Source: Opisthocomus hoazin | Lineage: Eukaryota > Chordata > Aves > Opisthocomiformes > Opisthocomidae | Reading direction: 5' to 3' | DNA length: 64,000 nt | Assembly (NCBI RefSeq): GCF_030867145.1 | Contig: NC_134428.1 | Span: 22,609,537-22,673,536, forward strand | The notes under the pieces: model-generated | What the model was told of the DNA's origin: nothing | Seen by the model: the letters and a program-made list of their open reading frames with translations, nothing else | Database searches by the model: none | Made by a program: the position numbers and the translations under genes | Shown: positions 12,605 to 24,450 of the stretch, piece after piece | How positions within the stretch are numbered: the stretch's first letter is position 1 | Layout: the number at the start of each line of letters is the position of its first letter

Positions 12605-12610
12605 TTTATT
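12605..12610 (-). terminator. KCNJ12: Proximal poly(A) signal candidate of KCNJ12
   Basis: The plus-strand TTTATT reads AATAAA on the KCNJ12 strand. It lies in an AT-rich segment about 2.53 kb after the stop codon. Cleavage would be expected around 12585-12592. Confidence 0.4.
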
Positions 12611-14453
12611 CAAAAGAACCTAAAACCACTTAAAAGCATTTTTTTAAAAAAATAAGTAGTGCGCACACAAACTCTCTCTGGCCCCTCCCTGCCCCCATCC
12701 TTCCCACCCCCAGATGCTACGGGGCAAAAAGCGGGTGGCAAAACCATTCCCCCTGGGAGCAAAGGGACGGGCGATGGGATGGCATCCGCGTTCGCTGCCT
12801 GAGAAACACAAATGTGGTGGCCGGAGCGCAATGGCACATCCCTGCGTGTCCCTGCTTTTGGGGACAGCCCTACTGGGGCGCTTGGTGACACAACATCCAG
12901 CTCCTTCCCGGTGCCACCCCGGGGGTATTTCCTCCCAGGAGCTGGTTTTCAGGGGAAGCCAAAAATCCAGCAGCCCCTCGGTGGGCAGCGTGGGGTGGCG
13001 GTGATGGGCGCTGGTGGGCACAGGGTGGGAGAAACTCCGCAGGGATGAAGCCCCGGTCCCTGTCCCGCAGCCGACCGGCGAGACGCGATGCTCGGGGGCA
13101 ACGGGGGGCCAGCTGCTCTCCAGAGCCCTTTGCGAGAAGGCAGTGGGGATGGGGACACAGGACAAATCCTGCCTCTGCCACCAACATTTGGACACTCTGC
13201 GGCAAATTATAACCCGGAGACACGGCTTCCCTGATGTGGGCAGCGGGGAGAAAAGCACCGGGAGCCGGTCACAGCCGAAATGCTGCTGGAGACCCCGCTC
13301 TCCACCCCTGCTCCCTGCGGCCGGGTGCTGCCGGGGCTCCGTGCCCGGGGTTGGGTGCGGGATGCCTGTGGGTACCAAAGCCTTTCCCACGGCCACGGGG
13401 AGCAGGGAGCCACATTTTGGCTCCCAGAGCACCAATGAGCAGCATGGCCGGGGCGAAGGGACCCGCAGCCTGCGTCTTCCCACCTCCTTCCCTCCGTGCA
13501 AAGGCGGGGAGCAGGGCAGGAGCGAAGGTTTCCCACGCACGGGGTGGTTTGCCGTGTTCTGCAGCAAAAGCGAAACCAGCGTGCCATCCAGGCCAGCCTA
13601 AATCCCAGCGGATGGTGGGATGTGAGGAGAGCGAAGGGGGCCATCGCCCCAAGGGGAGGATGCAAGCGGGGTGCCGGGGAGGAGGGCTGGGGCGCGGGAT
13701 GAGTTTGCATCTCTAAGGCACGATCCACCTCAAGGTTGGGACGCGGGGACGGGCTGAAGCACAAGACAGGGTGGTTTTCTCGACTGGCATCTGTTGTTTT
13801 CAGAAGAGCATCTGCCTCTGAAGCAGGACTCTCCGGTGAGTGGGGAATTCATAATCCCAGCCTGGCGTGGAGACGGCTCCTGTTCCAGAAGTGGTGCAAC
13901 CCAACAAATGACTTGCACATTGATTTCCACGTTTGTAATGATTTTTCAAGGGAGAAAATACCAAATTGGTTGGAAAAGTGGAGAAAATACCCAAATTCGA
14001 GAGCTTTCCACTCTCCTTTTTGTGCTTTTCACTATTTTGTCCCCGTTAGGGTGAAACTTATGAATTCCACGTTGGAGATGTTGGGTGCGACCCAGCAGTT
14101 CAGCAGCTGATGCCCCAGACTCCATTTCCACCCTGAAGATCAATATTTCCAGAAATTGGCCAATTACTGTGTTTACAGTGCTCCTTTCTATCACAGTCTG
14201 GCTTTTCCTGATTAGCTGCTTTGCCAGCAATTACGCTACTCGCTTTTGCTGCCACGGACCTCCAGCCACTTGCGTCTGTTTTATGCCTAGAAAGCCATGC
14301 CAGTGGGAAAAAAAAACCCACCTCAAAATTGAATGCAGTCTTGACTTCTAGCTCTTGCATCTGCTCAGCAAGTCACCCCCTCTCAGGACCCCGGTGGCTT
14401 ATTCATTCCCTCGTTCATTTTTAAAAAATACTGAATCACTTCATTCAGATTTA

Positions 14454-14494
14454 ATATTATTATTATTATTATTATTGTTATTATTATTATTATT
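14454..14494. repeat. (ATT)n microsatellite in the KCNJ12 3' UTR
   Basis: About 13 ATT units with one interruption (a G at 14477). In the transcript it reads as AAT repeats, about 650 bases after the stop codon. Confidence 0.9.
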
Positions 14495-14769
14495 TTGGTA
14501 AACAGTCTCCCAACCGGTACGGTGAAAAAATTAAAAACGCTCTCGCCTCCCTCCCCGCCCTTTTCCCCCAAATTAAAAAGAAGTACGTGAATGTTGCATG
14601 TTATTTCAAGTGTTGTTCTTGTGCAACTGAATCAGACCACCTGCCGGAAGGAGCAATTTTTGTTGTCGTTGCTTCTCAGTTAAAAATTAAAAGGAAAAAA
14701 AGAAAAAGAGAGAGAGAAAGATTTTGTTTCCTGATATTTCCTCTTTTTGGATCTCGCAGTGCTCTGCTC

Positions 14770-14965
14770 CAAGAAAATGCTGGCGTTTTCCCCACGGGGA
14801 GAGCAAACCCCGCGGAGCCGCGCGGGGCGAGCGCCTGCCCGCGCCCCACGGACCCTCCTCTCTCCGCCCGTCCGCCCGCCCGCCCGTCCGTCCGTCCCCC
14901 CAGAACCGCCAGCCCCGCTGCGGGCGCCGGGCGCGGGAGACGCGCCGTGGCCTGCCGCCGTCCCC
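14770..14965. other. CpG-dense block inside the KCNJ12 3' UTR
   Basis: A GC-rich stretch of about 200 bases with many CpG dinucleotides and CCGC/CCGT repeats (about 14870-14898), sharply flanked by AT-rich sequence. It begins about 175 bases after the Kir2.2 stop in transcript sense. No credible coding frame was seen. Confidence 0.6.
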
Positions 14966-15139
14966 TCCTGCAGACCGCTCAGTGGTTATTGCGATGAAAC
15001 TGAAAACTATGAATGATACTAATTTCTCAAGCATTCCTATGGCACTTGCATTGTTCTGCATAATTTGAGCGGGTTGTAGGGGAAGAGATTAGAGGAGGAA
15101 AAGAAATACCCTCGGAAAAGTCGATGGAAGGACCAAGAG

Positions 15140-16429
15140 TCATATTTCCGACTCCCTCCTGTACGACCGCTGATCCAACGCTATTGTGGCTTGAAGCCTA
15201 TCGAACTCGTGCCTGTTGTCCGGGCTCAGGTCCTCCAATCCCCGGCTGTCGTCATCTTCTTCTTCCTCGTCCCGGCTCATGAAGGCCAGCTCGTTCTCAT
15301 AGCAGAAGGAGTTGGTGCTGGGCAGCAGGAATTTGTTCTCCACCAAGTCCTTGGCGCTGCAACGGGGGGTGGACGGGACCTCATAGGTTTTGTGGAAGTG
15401 GGAATAGTCTACTTTGTACTGGTTTTTCTCCTCGAACAAGACAGGCTCGAAGCGGTGGCCCCAGAGGATCTCGCTGGCCAGGTAGGAGCTCCGAGCTTGT
15501 GTCGTCATAGCAGTGGCTTCTACCATGCCTTCCAGGATGACCACAATCTCAAAGTCATCTGTCTCCAAGTCCTGGCGGCTGATCCCGAACAAGGGGCTGT
15601 CTTCGTTGATCTCATGGAGAATGGTGATGGGGGACACCAAGAAGATACGGTCCAAGCCTTTATCAAACCCCACGTCAATGTCTATTTGGTCGAGCGGTAT
15701 GTACTCCCCTTCTTCTGTGATCCTGGGCTTAATTAGCTGAGCTCGTACGTGGGCTTCTACTATGTGGCTTTTCCGGAGGTTCCCAACTCGCCACATCAGG
15801 CAGAGTTTTCCATCTCTCATTGCCACTACTGCATTATGGCTGAAAAGTAATGTCTGGGCCCGTTTTTTGGGCCTGGCCATCTTTGCCATTATTGCACCTA
15901 TCATGAAAGAGTCAATTATACACCCCACGATGGACTGAACCACCACCATGAAGACTGCAAGCGGGCACTCCTCTGTCACACAGCGGAAGCCGTAACCAAT
16001 AGTCGTTTGGGTCTCAATGGAGAACAGAAAAGCAGCCACAAAGCCATTGACCTGCAGAACGCAAGGCTTGAAGGTATCATCTCCACCTGGGTTTTCTAGG
16101 TCTCCATGAATGAGTGCAATTAGCCAGAAAATCAGCCCAAACAATAACCAGGACACCAGAAATGCCAGGGAAAAGAGCAAGAGCATATACCTCCAGCGGA
16201 TGTCAACGCACGTGGTAAACATGTCTGCAATGTACCTCTGTGGCTTGTCATCCATGTTGGTGAACTCCACATTGCACTGACCGTTCTTCTTTACAAACCT
16301 GTTCCTGCATTTCCTCCTAGTGTGGATTTTCCCATTGCCAAAGCCGTTGATACCTGGCATGGTGGTCAACCTCAACCCGTCTTCCTCGGAGGACACGATG
16401 CTGTAAGGGTTGACTCTGCCCGCAGTCAT
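15140..16429 (-). CDS. KCNJ12: Inward-rectifier potassium channel Kir2.2
   Basis: Complete 429-residue plasma-membrane potassium channel subunit. Kir2 tetramers stabilise resting potential in heart, muscle and neurons, need PIP2, and rectify through block by Mg2+ and polyamines. Visible in order: N-terminal [12 protein letters not shown]; slide helix with R78-W79-R80; TM1 about 81-106; pore loop with C123/C155 (known extracellular disulfide) and filter TIGYG 143-147; TM2 about 157-182 with rectification aspartate D173; PIP2-binding K183, R186, K188, K189; cytoplasmic domain with E225 and E300; FCYENE export motif 375-380; an acidic run 387-394; and a C-terminal S-E-I PDZ ligand. The DIRWRYM segment, the DFEIVVILE segment and the acidic tail match Kir2.2 rather than Kir2.1. 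The start is the first ATG in the exon, and an in-frame TGA at 16562-16564 lies just upstream, so the longer GTG-started frame is not used. Human Kir2.2 is 433 residues. Coding is intronless, as in the family. No damage seen. Confidence 0.98.
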   Translation of the reverse strand: MTAGRVNPYSIVSSEEDGLRLTTMPGINGFGNGKIHTRRKCRNRFVKKNGQCNVEFTNMDDKPQRYIADMFTTCVDIRWRYMLLLFSLAFLVSWLLFGLIFWLIALIHGDLENPGGDDTFKPCVLQVNGFVAAFLFSIETQTTIGYGFRCVTEECPLAVFMVVVQSIVGCIIDSFMIGAIMAKMARPKKRAQTLLFSHNAVVAMRDGKLCLMWRVGNLRKSHIVEAHVRAQLIKPRITEEGEYIPLDQIDIDVGFDKGLDRIFLVSPITILHEINEDSPLFGISRQDLETDDFEIVVILEGMVEATAMTTQARSSYLASEILWGHRFEPVLFEEKNQYKVDYSHFHKTYEVPSTPRCSAKDLVENKFLLPSTNSFCYENELAFMSRDEEEEDDDSRGLEDLSPDNRHEFDRLQATIALDQRSYRRESEI

Positions 16430-16587
16430 CCCTGAGCCAAGCCCACAGTGAACGTGAAGGGTCTTGCGATTCCCGGCGTCCCCCTGGCCCACCCCTGCCC
16501 ACCCCCCAAATTCTGTTGTGGTGGAAGAGAAGTCCCAGGCTTCCACGTCTTGGCTGCTACGTCACCACGAAGATCCCGTGAGAAGTT
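16430..16587 (-). other. KCNJ12: KCNJ12 5' UTR part of the coding exon, with splice acceptor
   Basis: Directly upstream of the Kir2.2 ATG there are 158 bases with no other ATG. They begin at a well-formed splice acceptor: on the minus strand a T-rich tract ends in CGCTGCAG at 16588-16595. An in-frame TGA at 16562-16564 rules out a longer protein. Vertebrate KCNJ12 is known to have a non-coding 5' exon spliced to one coding exon, which fits. The exact junction is inferred from sequence alone. Confidence 0.75.
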
Positions 16588-18751
16588 CTGCAGCGAAAAA
16601 ACAAAGACATGGCCATTACCTCTCATGGCAAAGGGAGCTGAGGGGGTGTTTGGCCATGGGTCTGATGGGGTGGGTGGCTATGTGTTGAGCGGGGACACCC
16701 CCCAGCTGCCCTTACTCTCCCTCCTACAGGTAGGCTGTTCCCAAAAAATACACACAAGGAAGGAAGGTCTTAGAGTTTGTTTTTTCATACTACCAAGTGA
16801 GTAAGCAAACCTTGCTGGGGAGATGTGGCATTCCTGGGAACCCCAACGACACCAGCCGATGAAAAACCTTGGGTAGTACTGGAGTCTCACCCCTTCCCTT
16901 TCCTCATGAGCTCTGCTATCGGAGCAGGGTCAGGCTGCTGGAGAGGAAAGCAGCGAGGCCAAGCTGCTCTCCTCGGCACAGAGATATTAATAAAGGTACA
17001 TCTGAAAGCAGCTCCATCAGTTCACATTGCCCGTGCCAGATGGACTGCTGCCCAGCACATCGCAGGAGCAGTCACCCGACCTCCTGAGCACCAGCTCTTC
17101 TGGGGTCAAGGGAAACCACAGGGAGATGTGAATTTCACATCTGTCCTCCAGCCCAGGGATGGGAGAGGACATGGCCAACATACAGCTGGAGAAGACCCCA
17201 GGAAGGCAATCGCTCAGGGCAGATGTCCCAAGGAGCAACTTTCCCAACACATCCATTGGGACATGGAGCCATCTACGGTCACAGATGGGTTTTGCTGGCC
17301 AAGACTTATGAAGGGACAGCTGCCGCTGGGGAACAAGGAGCTGTTTTGATTCCTTCTGGAGGGCTCAGCTATAGGGTCAGCAACCTATAAACAGCTTTGC
17401 CTGGGACAGAGAGTTGCCATGGACATGGGAGAGGTGGCCCAAGCCAGATGGGCTCCCTGGTGCAGGTGAGCCCATGCTGGGAGAACCCAGTGGCACCTTC
17501 ATAGCTTCTCAAACCACCCCCTGCTGCAGCTTGTCCTTTTCTTCAGCGACATGGGATGTGTCACTGGGGATGAAACCACCTGGATGGCAGTGGGACATGC
17601 AATGGGGGCGGGGAGCGGGTGCAGAGCCCCCCGCAGCCCCCCGTCCCCTCAGCACGAAGCTGCACGGCTGATGCCTGGAGGCGCAGGCGAACCCGCCGGG
17701 CTGTACGTGCTGTGTCGGATCCGCTGGCCCCGTCGATGCGGTCGATTCCTGCAATCAGCTCGAGCGCCCGGGGACACGCGGGGACAAGCACACCCTTTCC
17801 ATTACACAGTGGCCGGGACCAGCCCAGCGCCAGCACTGGGGAGCATCGCCAGGCACAGCCTGCCTGGGGCCGCATCAGCCCAGCCTGCAACGATTCCCTG
17901 GACTGCCTTTTGCTGAAATTTTCCCCAAATCCAACCTGGGATTTGGAGATCCCTGCAAGAAGCCCAGCACCGCAAGCAGGAGCACTGACACCCTACCCAG
18001 ACCTCCCCGGTGGCAGAAACAGACCCACACGCGCCACCATCTTACACGCCGAATGACGTGTTTCCACCTGCCGCAATCCAGGCGCGCTCATTTTTATCCC
18101 CAAAGCTGATTTTTCAAGCACCGCGGTTATTTGCTGGTGAGTCGGCAGGCCGAGCGATCGCTCGCACCCGGCTGGGGCCACCGGCGCGAGATCCCCTTCC
18201 TCCTTACAGCCACAGGGAAGAGGAGAAGAGGCAGGAACCGTTAATATTAACGGTGAATATTTACAGCCTCACGGTCACTGAAGTCCAATGGGACCAAAGT
18301 GGCCTCGCGGAGCGGACATGCCATGCTGGCTGCAGGCTCTCCCTGCTGAACCCCAGCCTGGTCACCCCTCCCAAGTCTTCCTCCTGACCACACCGGCTAC
18401 ATTCATTAATTTCTCTCCTTTTTCAGTGAAAGCTGAGCATTTGGAGCCAGAAAAGGCTGCGTCTCCATCACCCCTCTGGCTCGCCCCAGTGGAACACACC
18501 GAATGCTTTTGCCGCAGGATGAATTTACTGTTGGGGTTTTTTTTTAATTAATTCTAGATGCATTTGAGAAGTGGACAAAACGCAATGAGCTCCCGGTGAC
18601 CTGCGAGGGGATTAGCTGGGGTCTGGATTAACTGTGCTGGGAGGGGAGACGTGCCCGGGCGGCTGCGGTGGCAGCGGCGCTGCCCTCACCCAGGGTGACG
18701 CTCCTGGGGACCCACGGGCTCCCCGGTCACCGACACTGCTCCCATCCGCCT
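16588..18751 (-). other. KCNJ12: Presumed KCNJ12 intron, 3' end
   Basis: It starts at the coding-exon acceptor. The sequence is GC-rich and unique, and includes the 18-bp palindrome. No exon was recognised. Confidence 0.5.
18237..18254. repeat. Perfect 18-bp palindrome
   Basis: ACCGTTAATATTAACGGT equals its own reverse complement. Its core, GTTAAT next to ATTAAC, resembles an HNF1-type site but lacks the one-base spacer of that consensus. Confidence 0.9.
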
Positions 18752-19180
<429 letters not shown>

Positions 19181-21240
19181 ACATCCCGCAGGGTTTTACC
19201 CTGCCCTGGACATGAGGAACACCCTACTGCGGTGGGATGCCAGGACAGACCCGAGGGACTGACGCTGCCACGGGGCCGGGGCAGATCCCGTGACACATCC
19301 CACGACCCCACATTTGCCAGAGCCACGGGATTGAGTCCTCCCCATAGCACCAAACTCCTGGGGGGGGACAAACCCCCCCGGCCCCAACCTGGCAGCGGCA
19401 GCACAGGGAGACGGCAGCTAAATAAAGGCGAGCAAAGTGGATCTGTTGGAGCAGGCGGCAGCCTGCGGCTCGTACTTTATTTAGCACAGTTTTGTTTGGA
19501 AATACGCTTTCTGGAGTTCGCTGAAAGCTGCATTTCTTGTTTGGTTTTAATTTAAAGGCTGGAGCCCCACGCTGCCGCTGAGGGAGGCTCGGGCTGGGAG
19601 AGGGCTGGTGCGAACGCTTGGAAACCCGGGGCTGGATGGGCTCTGCCGTGGGCACCGGCTGGGGACCGCAGCCCTGTGGGTGCCCTGAGTTCCCTTGGGT
19701 GGTCGCGGGTGCTGTCATCCTCCAGCATCACCCTGGCATCTCCCCATCACCACAGCTGCCCTGAGGTGCTGTTGGAGGACTTACAGGAGGTTGCATCCCC
19801 CTCCCTCCCTCTGCCCAGGAGTTTCGCACCCCCAGCCATCACAATTTTACCCCCTGGCAACAAACTCAGAACTTCCCCTGATACCCAGAGCCCCTTAATC
19901 CCGTTTCCAGCCCCAGCTTCGGCACAGACAAACGAATGCTGGGTGGCGGGCAGTACCGGGACCATCCCCTGCCGCTTGTGCCACACGTCCTGTGCAGCAC
20001 TAATAGCGTTAACACGTAGGAAACAAAACGGGTCCATAATATTAATAGCGGGAAGGCACAGCCCACAGCTCCCCACGGGCTCGGAACGCAGCGACGCCGT
20101 GGACTGCCCCAGCTAACGAGCTGACATTCGAGGCAACGATTCCTGCCACTGAACTGCAGCAACCAAACTCCCACCGCGGAGCGGTTTCCCGCAGAGAATC
20201 CGAGCGTCTCCAGCAATCTGCCAACTGCACGGCTAATTTTATTTATTTCTTTTTTAAAAGGGAGTTAAATGCTACAACAATATCCTGAACAGTCAGCGCG
20301 CCGGGAAAATGCATCGAGTGCCAGGGAGGTCATTAGTTAGAGCCGGATGAATATGTCGATGCCATTTATCATCACACCTTTCTCTGTACCTCGGGAGGGG
20401 ATGTGTTTTGGGGCTGGGGTGGCAGCAACTGGGGCCGTCGGTGCTGCCATCCCACTCCTGCATCCTCCCAGCGTGGATTTTCTCCCGGCTCATGGAGACA
20501 TGAGGGGAACGGGGCTGTGTTCAGGTGGGATCGAGCTGGGGGGATGCATGTCCCTTGGTCACGGGGGCGGGAGAGGTGACCGTCGGGAGGGGACGGCGCG
20601 AGGAGGTCACGCTGGGTGCTGCTGCCTGCCCTGCGCCAGGAGATAACGCTGCTCTCTCCGCAGCGATGCCCTTCATGCCCCAGCAGCGGACGGCAATGTC
20701 AGTGGAGAGGAGGGAGCTCTGCTCCCGGCACGGGGCTGCGGCCGAGCCGGCACAGCCGAGGGTGCCCAAACCACTCCTGCTCACCCCTCCGATGGAGCCA
20801 CCCAGCACTGGGCACCCACAAAATGGGGGGGTGGCAGGGGTGGGGGTCCGCAGGCTGGGGTGCAAAGCAGGGAGCCTGTGGCCAGCCCCCGGCCAAGCGC
20901 ATCCCCACCGTGCTAGGGCGACGCTGCTGCCTGAACAACTCCCTCCTCCGATGTCCCGTCTTTGGTCACTTCCAATAAATTAAGGGTCGACACGGTGTGG
21001 GCCAAGCCCTGACAAATCCGGATGATGAATGACCCCCTCCTACCCCTACACTGCCAGGGAGGACAGGCAAGAAGCTCCCACCACAGTGCATTCCTAATGA
21101 GGAAAAAAATGCTCCACTTCGGCAGGGAGATGGGTAGAAAACAGCCATGGGCATGCACCCTCCCCTGGACCCCCTCCCACCCCTCTAGTGCCAGTAAGCA
21201 GCTGAAACATCACAGTCTGCAAGCCTTCACGGTGCGCACA

Positions 21241-21262
21241 GGAGGGAAACTGAGGCATGGGG
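21241..21262 (-). repeat. MIR-like motif, copy 5 (inverted)
   Basis: The minus strand reads CATGCCTCAGTTTCCC, with one change from the core shared by the other copies. Confidence 0.3.
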
Positions 21263-22107
21263 GACAAGGAAGGCCCTTGGTGGGGACACAGGAGGTGGCA
21301 GTGTGCCTGGAGGTGCTGGCTCATCCCCGTCCCCCTCAGCCATATGCGGATGCCACTGTGGGCACGGGAGGAGAAAAGGGACCACATGGGGCCAGGTGGC
21401 TTTTGCTTAAGCACCCTAAAATTCCTGCTAAGTATGTCCTGGATCAGAGGAGATCCTGGGAAAGATTCCTCCAGAGTCACCACGGGTCCCCAACTCCGTG
21501 ACATGATGAGGGGACCCAGAATCCCGGTCCGGCTGCCTCCGGGTCTGCTGCAGCCCCGGTACCCAGCACTGCTCTGGCAGCTGCTGACGGGACCCCAGGG
21601 ATGCACGGCCGTCCCCGCCACCCCCCAACACTCCTGGGTGAGGACCCCCCAGTCTGGCTGCAGCACAGGGGGGTAGGGAAGAGCTGCAGCACCCACACTC
21701 CCCCCACCCAGCCCTGTCTTGTCCTGAAATCCCATCTCGCTCACCCGGGAAACACCGGCTGTTTGTCTGTCTGCTCACATCCGTACAGCTGGACAGCAGG
21801 ACACGGCCGGGGAAGAGGATGAGGCCGGGGGGGGTATGAAGGCCTTGGCAGGGTCAATCCACACCGGGGGTTGCCGAAGGATGCCCCAAAATCCCAAGGG
21901 ATGCAGCCAGAACGCCCTGTCCCTGCGACGCCCTCATCGCAACCTCCGGGGTACCCGCACCCCCTTCCCCGCACCCCCTTCCTCGCACCCCCCCTGCAGC
22001 CGAGCCCTGGCCGCCCCAGCTCAGAGGACAAGTGTTAATACCCCAGCAAATCGCCCCGGGGAGGAGGGGTTCTGGCCACCCCCCGAGAGCAGGGGGTCAG
22101 CCCTTAC

Positions 22108-22182
22108 CTGGTGCGTGGCCGGGGGGGTCTCCCCGGCGTTCCCCAGCCATGGCTGCGGGGCGCAGGGTGCCCCGTGGCCCTG
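22108..22182 (-). other. Candidate small 5' exon with a strong-Kozak ATG
   Basis: On the minus strand, a pyrimidine-rich stretch ends in GGCTGCAG (acceptor before 22182), and 75 bases later comes CACCAG|GTAAGG (donor after 22108). It contains GCAGCCATGG, an excellent start context (ATG at 22150-22148). If joined to the KCNJ12 coding exon, that frame would run into the TGA at 16562-16564. It would then be a short upstream ORF, not an N-terminal extension. Splice signals of this quality also occur by chance. Confidence 0.22.
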
Positions 22183-24126
22183 CTGCAGCCCGGGCGAGAG
22201 ACAGAGAGTTTTAATTGAATTTCTAGATTATCCTGGGGGAGAAGTTGTAATCTCCTTAAATCCAGCCTCTGGTCGAGTCCCGTAACCTACTGTCCTGCGC
22301 CGGGGAAGGGATTTAGGGAGGGGGAAGGGAGGTTTCCCAGCCTGCTGATGCTCCGGACCCCGCGCTCCGCAGGATTTGTCCCGCAGGACGTCAGAGGTCT
22401 GCTCCCGGCAGCCCCGCGGCCCCAGGAATTAAGGCTCCGCGGCGGCGATGCCCTGTCCCCTCTCCCCATGTCCTGCCATGGTGACCAGGGGTGTCCCAGG
22501 AGCCCCCCAGAGACATTGGAGCTGGGACATGGGCGATGGAGGTTTCTGGTGCTGGGTGGAGGAAGGGAGCTGGCTACGGGGTCGGTGGGGTGTTCAGAGG
22601 GTGAAGATGAGCCCCCCTGGGTGGGACTCGTGGCTGGGAGGTGTCTGGGGCTTTGAACTGAAATATCGCCTGGCCTGGCTGTGCCCGGGGTGCTGGTGGG
22701 ATGTGCAGGTCCCCAGCCATGTCCCCCTCCCCACCTGGGCTGCGGTGGGTGCCTCCCACCCGAAAAGCCTACGTGGGCCAGAGAGTGTTTTCGGATGGGT
22801 GACCTTGGGGTGTCTCTGTGTCCTCCCTGTGCACTCTCCGCCATCACATGGCCCCGGCCTCTCCCGCATGCTCCAAAATCCAGATACGTGCCGGGCTCCA
22901 GCCCCAGCCTCAAACCACCCCAGGGATGAATGACAGCGATGGGGATGGCAGAGCTGAAATCAGCCGGCCACGTTCCTGCCTTCCCTGCGCCCCGGTTGTG
23001 GCATTGCCAGGGACTCTGCGGGGACTTGGGTTCCCATCAGGCGTGGTGGGTTCCCATCCGGCACGTGCCAAGAGGCTCAAGGGGAAGGCAGCAACCCTGT
23101 CCCAGCCCAGGGAGATTGTCCGGCTGCTGAGAAGTACCATGGGAAGAGAGGGAAAAGGGGATCGAAAGGGCAAATGTCTTCGAGCGGATTTTATCACCAA
23201 CTGGATGGAGGTGAGCCAAGGGCTGCAGCGCCGAGGGGCTCCCGGTGCCGCAGGTAGCACCAGGGAAGTGCTGGGCAGCATCCCTGGGGCATCCCGGGCA
23301 GGAATTATTTTAAGAGCCCTCTCACAGAGCGATTGCTGCCTACGCTGTAGGGTTAGAGGCAGAAGGTGATGGAGCTGGACCCAGTTCAGCCCCAGTGTGC
23401 CTGCGGCAGGACTAATCCTGCACCTCCCGCCTGCCCAGCTCCCCTCGATGTCCCTTTCCCAAATCCCATTACTCCCAAGGCGGGTTTGCTCCGCTCTCAC
23501 CCGGTGCAAACCCCCTCCAGGAGCCGTGTCTCCCGCTCGAGGGAAATCGCCTGTGTGGGCAGAGCCCGCGCCTGGCAGATGTTTATCCTGAAGGCGCGAC
23601 GTGCGGCAGGTTGGGAGCGATGGGGCTGCCAGCCGCAGCCGATGGAGCCGTGAGGAGAGCGACGCCGAGGCGCTCGGCACTGCTCTCCCCACGGCGATGT
23701 TTCGGCTGGGAATCAGCACGGAGAGGAGCGGAATGAGCACGAGAGCCAGCTCGGGATGCACAAGTCCCTTCCAGAAAGGGGAGATGGGATGTAAGCAAGG
23801 CTGAGCCATCAGCATCCTCCACTCTTTTTTGGGCTAGAATCCCATGGTTATTCCTGCTCCATCCAAGCATTAGCAATTGCACAACTCTTGGTGAGAAATA
23901 CAGCCCGTGTCCCGCTATCCCAGGCAATTTTCCTGGCTCCATGGCTGTGCCAGCATAAAGTTACCATTTCCACCCCAGAAGCAGCTGCATTTTCAGTGCC
24001 ATTTGGTACCGCCATGGGTTAAGCTGTCAGCAGAGCCCTAAACTTGACGTTTAACCCCAGGAGGAAGAAGATGGGGAGGAAGGACATGCCATGTTCGGGC
24101 AGAGCTGCCCTCCTGGCCCTACTTAC

Positions 24127-24260
24127 CCCACGATCGCAGTGAGAGCCGCAGATGCCGAGCCCGATGTCGGCGGCCGAGCGAGCGAGCGTCGGCGGGGACT
24201 TTGCCGAGCAGCACGCCGGCGTCCCGGCTAATTGCTCCCGAGCTCGGATTACAGCCTCTC
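24127..24260 (-). other. Candidate alternative first exon on the KCNJ12 strand
   Basis: A strongly CpG-rich segment (GCTCGCTCGCTCGGCCGCCG in minus sense) runs into TGGG|GTAAGTAGG, a good 5' splice site, at 24127. It resembles a first exon about 7.5 kb upstream of the KCNJ12 coding exon. The 5' limit is arbitrary and there is no independent support. Confidence 0.25.
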
Positions 24261-24450
24261 TTCTTCCCTACATGTACAGGAGCTGGCACCTTGGCTGCGG
24301 CCACGGGGAGCCACCGCCAGCGAGGGGGACATCCACCTTCGGTGGCATTTCTATGGGGTAGGGAGCGAAACTGCAGTCATGGCAGTGGAGGAAGCCCAAG
24401 ATACCTTCGGGGTCTCAGGGGACTGGAAGAGAAGCAGCTCGAAGGGGATT

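Larger units (their letters stand above)
10655..15139 (-). other. KCNJ12: Probable KCNJ12 3' UTR
   Basis: About 4.5 kb follow the stop codon without a credible coding frame and end at a canonical AATAAA (10673-10678). An earlier AATAAA at 12605-12610 would give a 2.5-kb UTR. The stretch alternates a CpG-dense block with AT-rich segments (13.9-14.5, 12.37-12.66 and 10.62-10.85 kb), as often seen in long vertebrate 3' UTRs. In transcript sense it has an 8-mer CAATGCAA (15046-15053), which matches the miR-33 seed, and a Pumilio-type TGTATATA (10808-10815) shortly before the distal poly(A) signal. The extent is inferred. RNA 3'-end data would settle it. Confidence 0.5.
19181..24450. other. Presumed KCNJ12 intron, GC-rich part
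   Basis: Outside the two weak exon candidates (22108-22182, 24127-24260) and one MIR-like motif this is unique GC-rich sequence. A small tandem array of CGCACCCCCTTCC units lies at 21956-21994. No coding frame is supported. Confidence 0.5.

Noticed and set aside
12644..13567. 307-residue minus-strand frame
   Set aside because: Low-complexity Pro/Ser/Arg-rich composition inside the KCNJ12 3' UTR, with no domain, and overlapped by equally long frames on the other strand.
15191..15736. 181-residue plus-strand frame
   Set aside because: It is antisense to KCNJ12 coding sequence, and its frame follows from the constraint on the Kir2.2 codons.
15140..16429. Identification as KCNJ2 (Kir2.1) or KCNJ4
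   Set aside because: The N-terminus, the [11 protein letters not shown] segment and the acidic C-terminal tail with EFDRLQ follow Kir2.2, and the functional residue numbers coincide with Kir2.2.
16430..16546. A 39-residue N-terminal extension of Kir2.2
   Set aside because: It begins at a GTG, lies in the 5' UTR next to a splice acceptor with an in-frame TGA just upstream, and Kir2.2 proteins start at MTA...[12 protein letters not shown].
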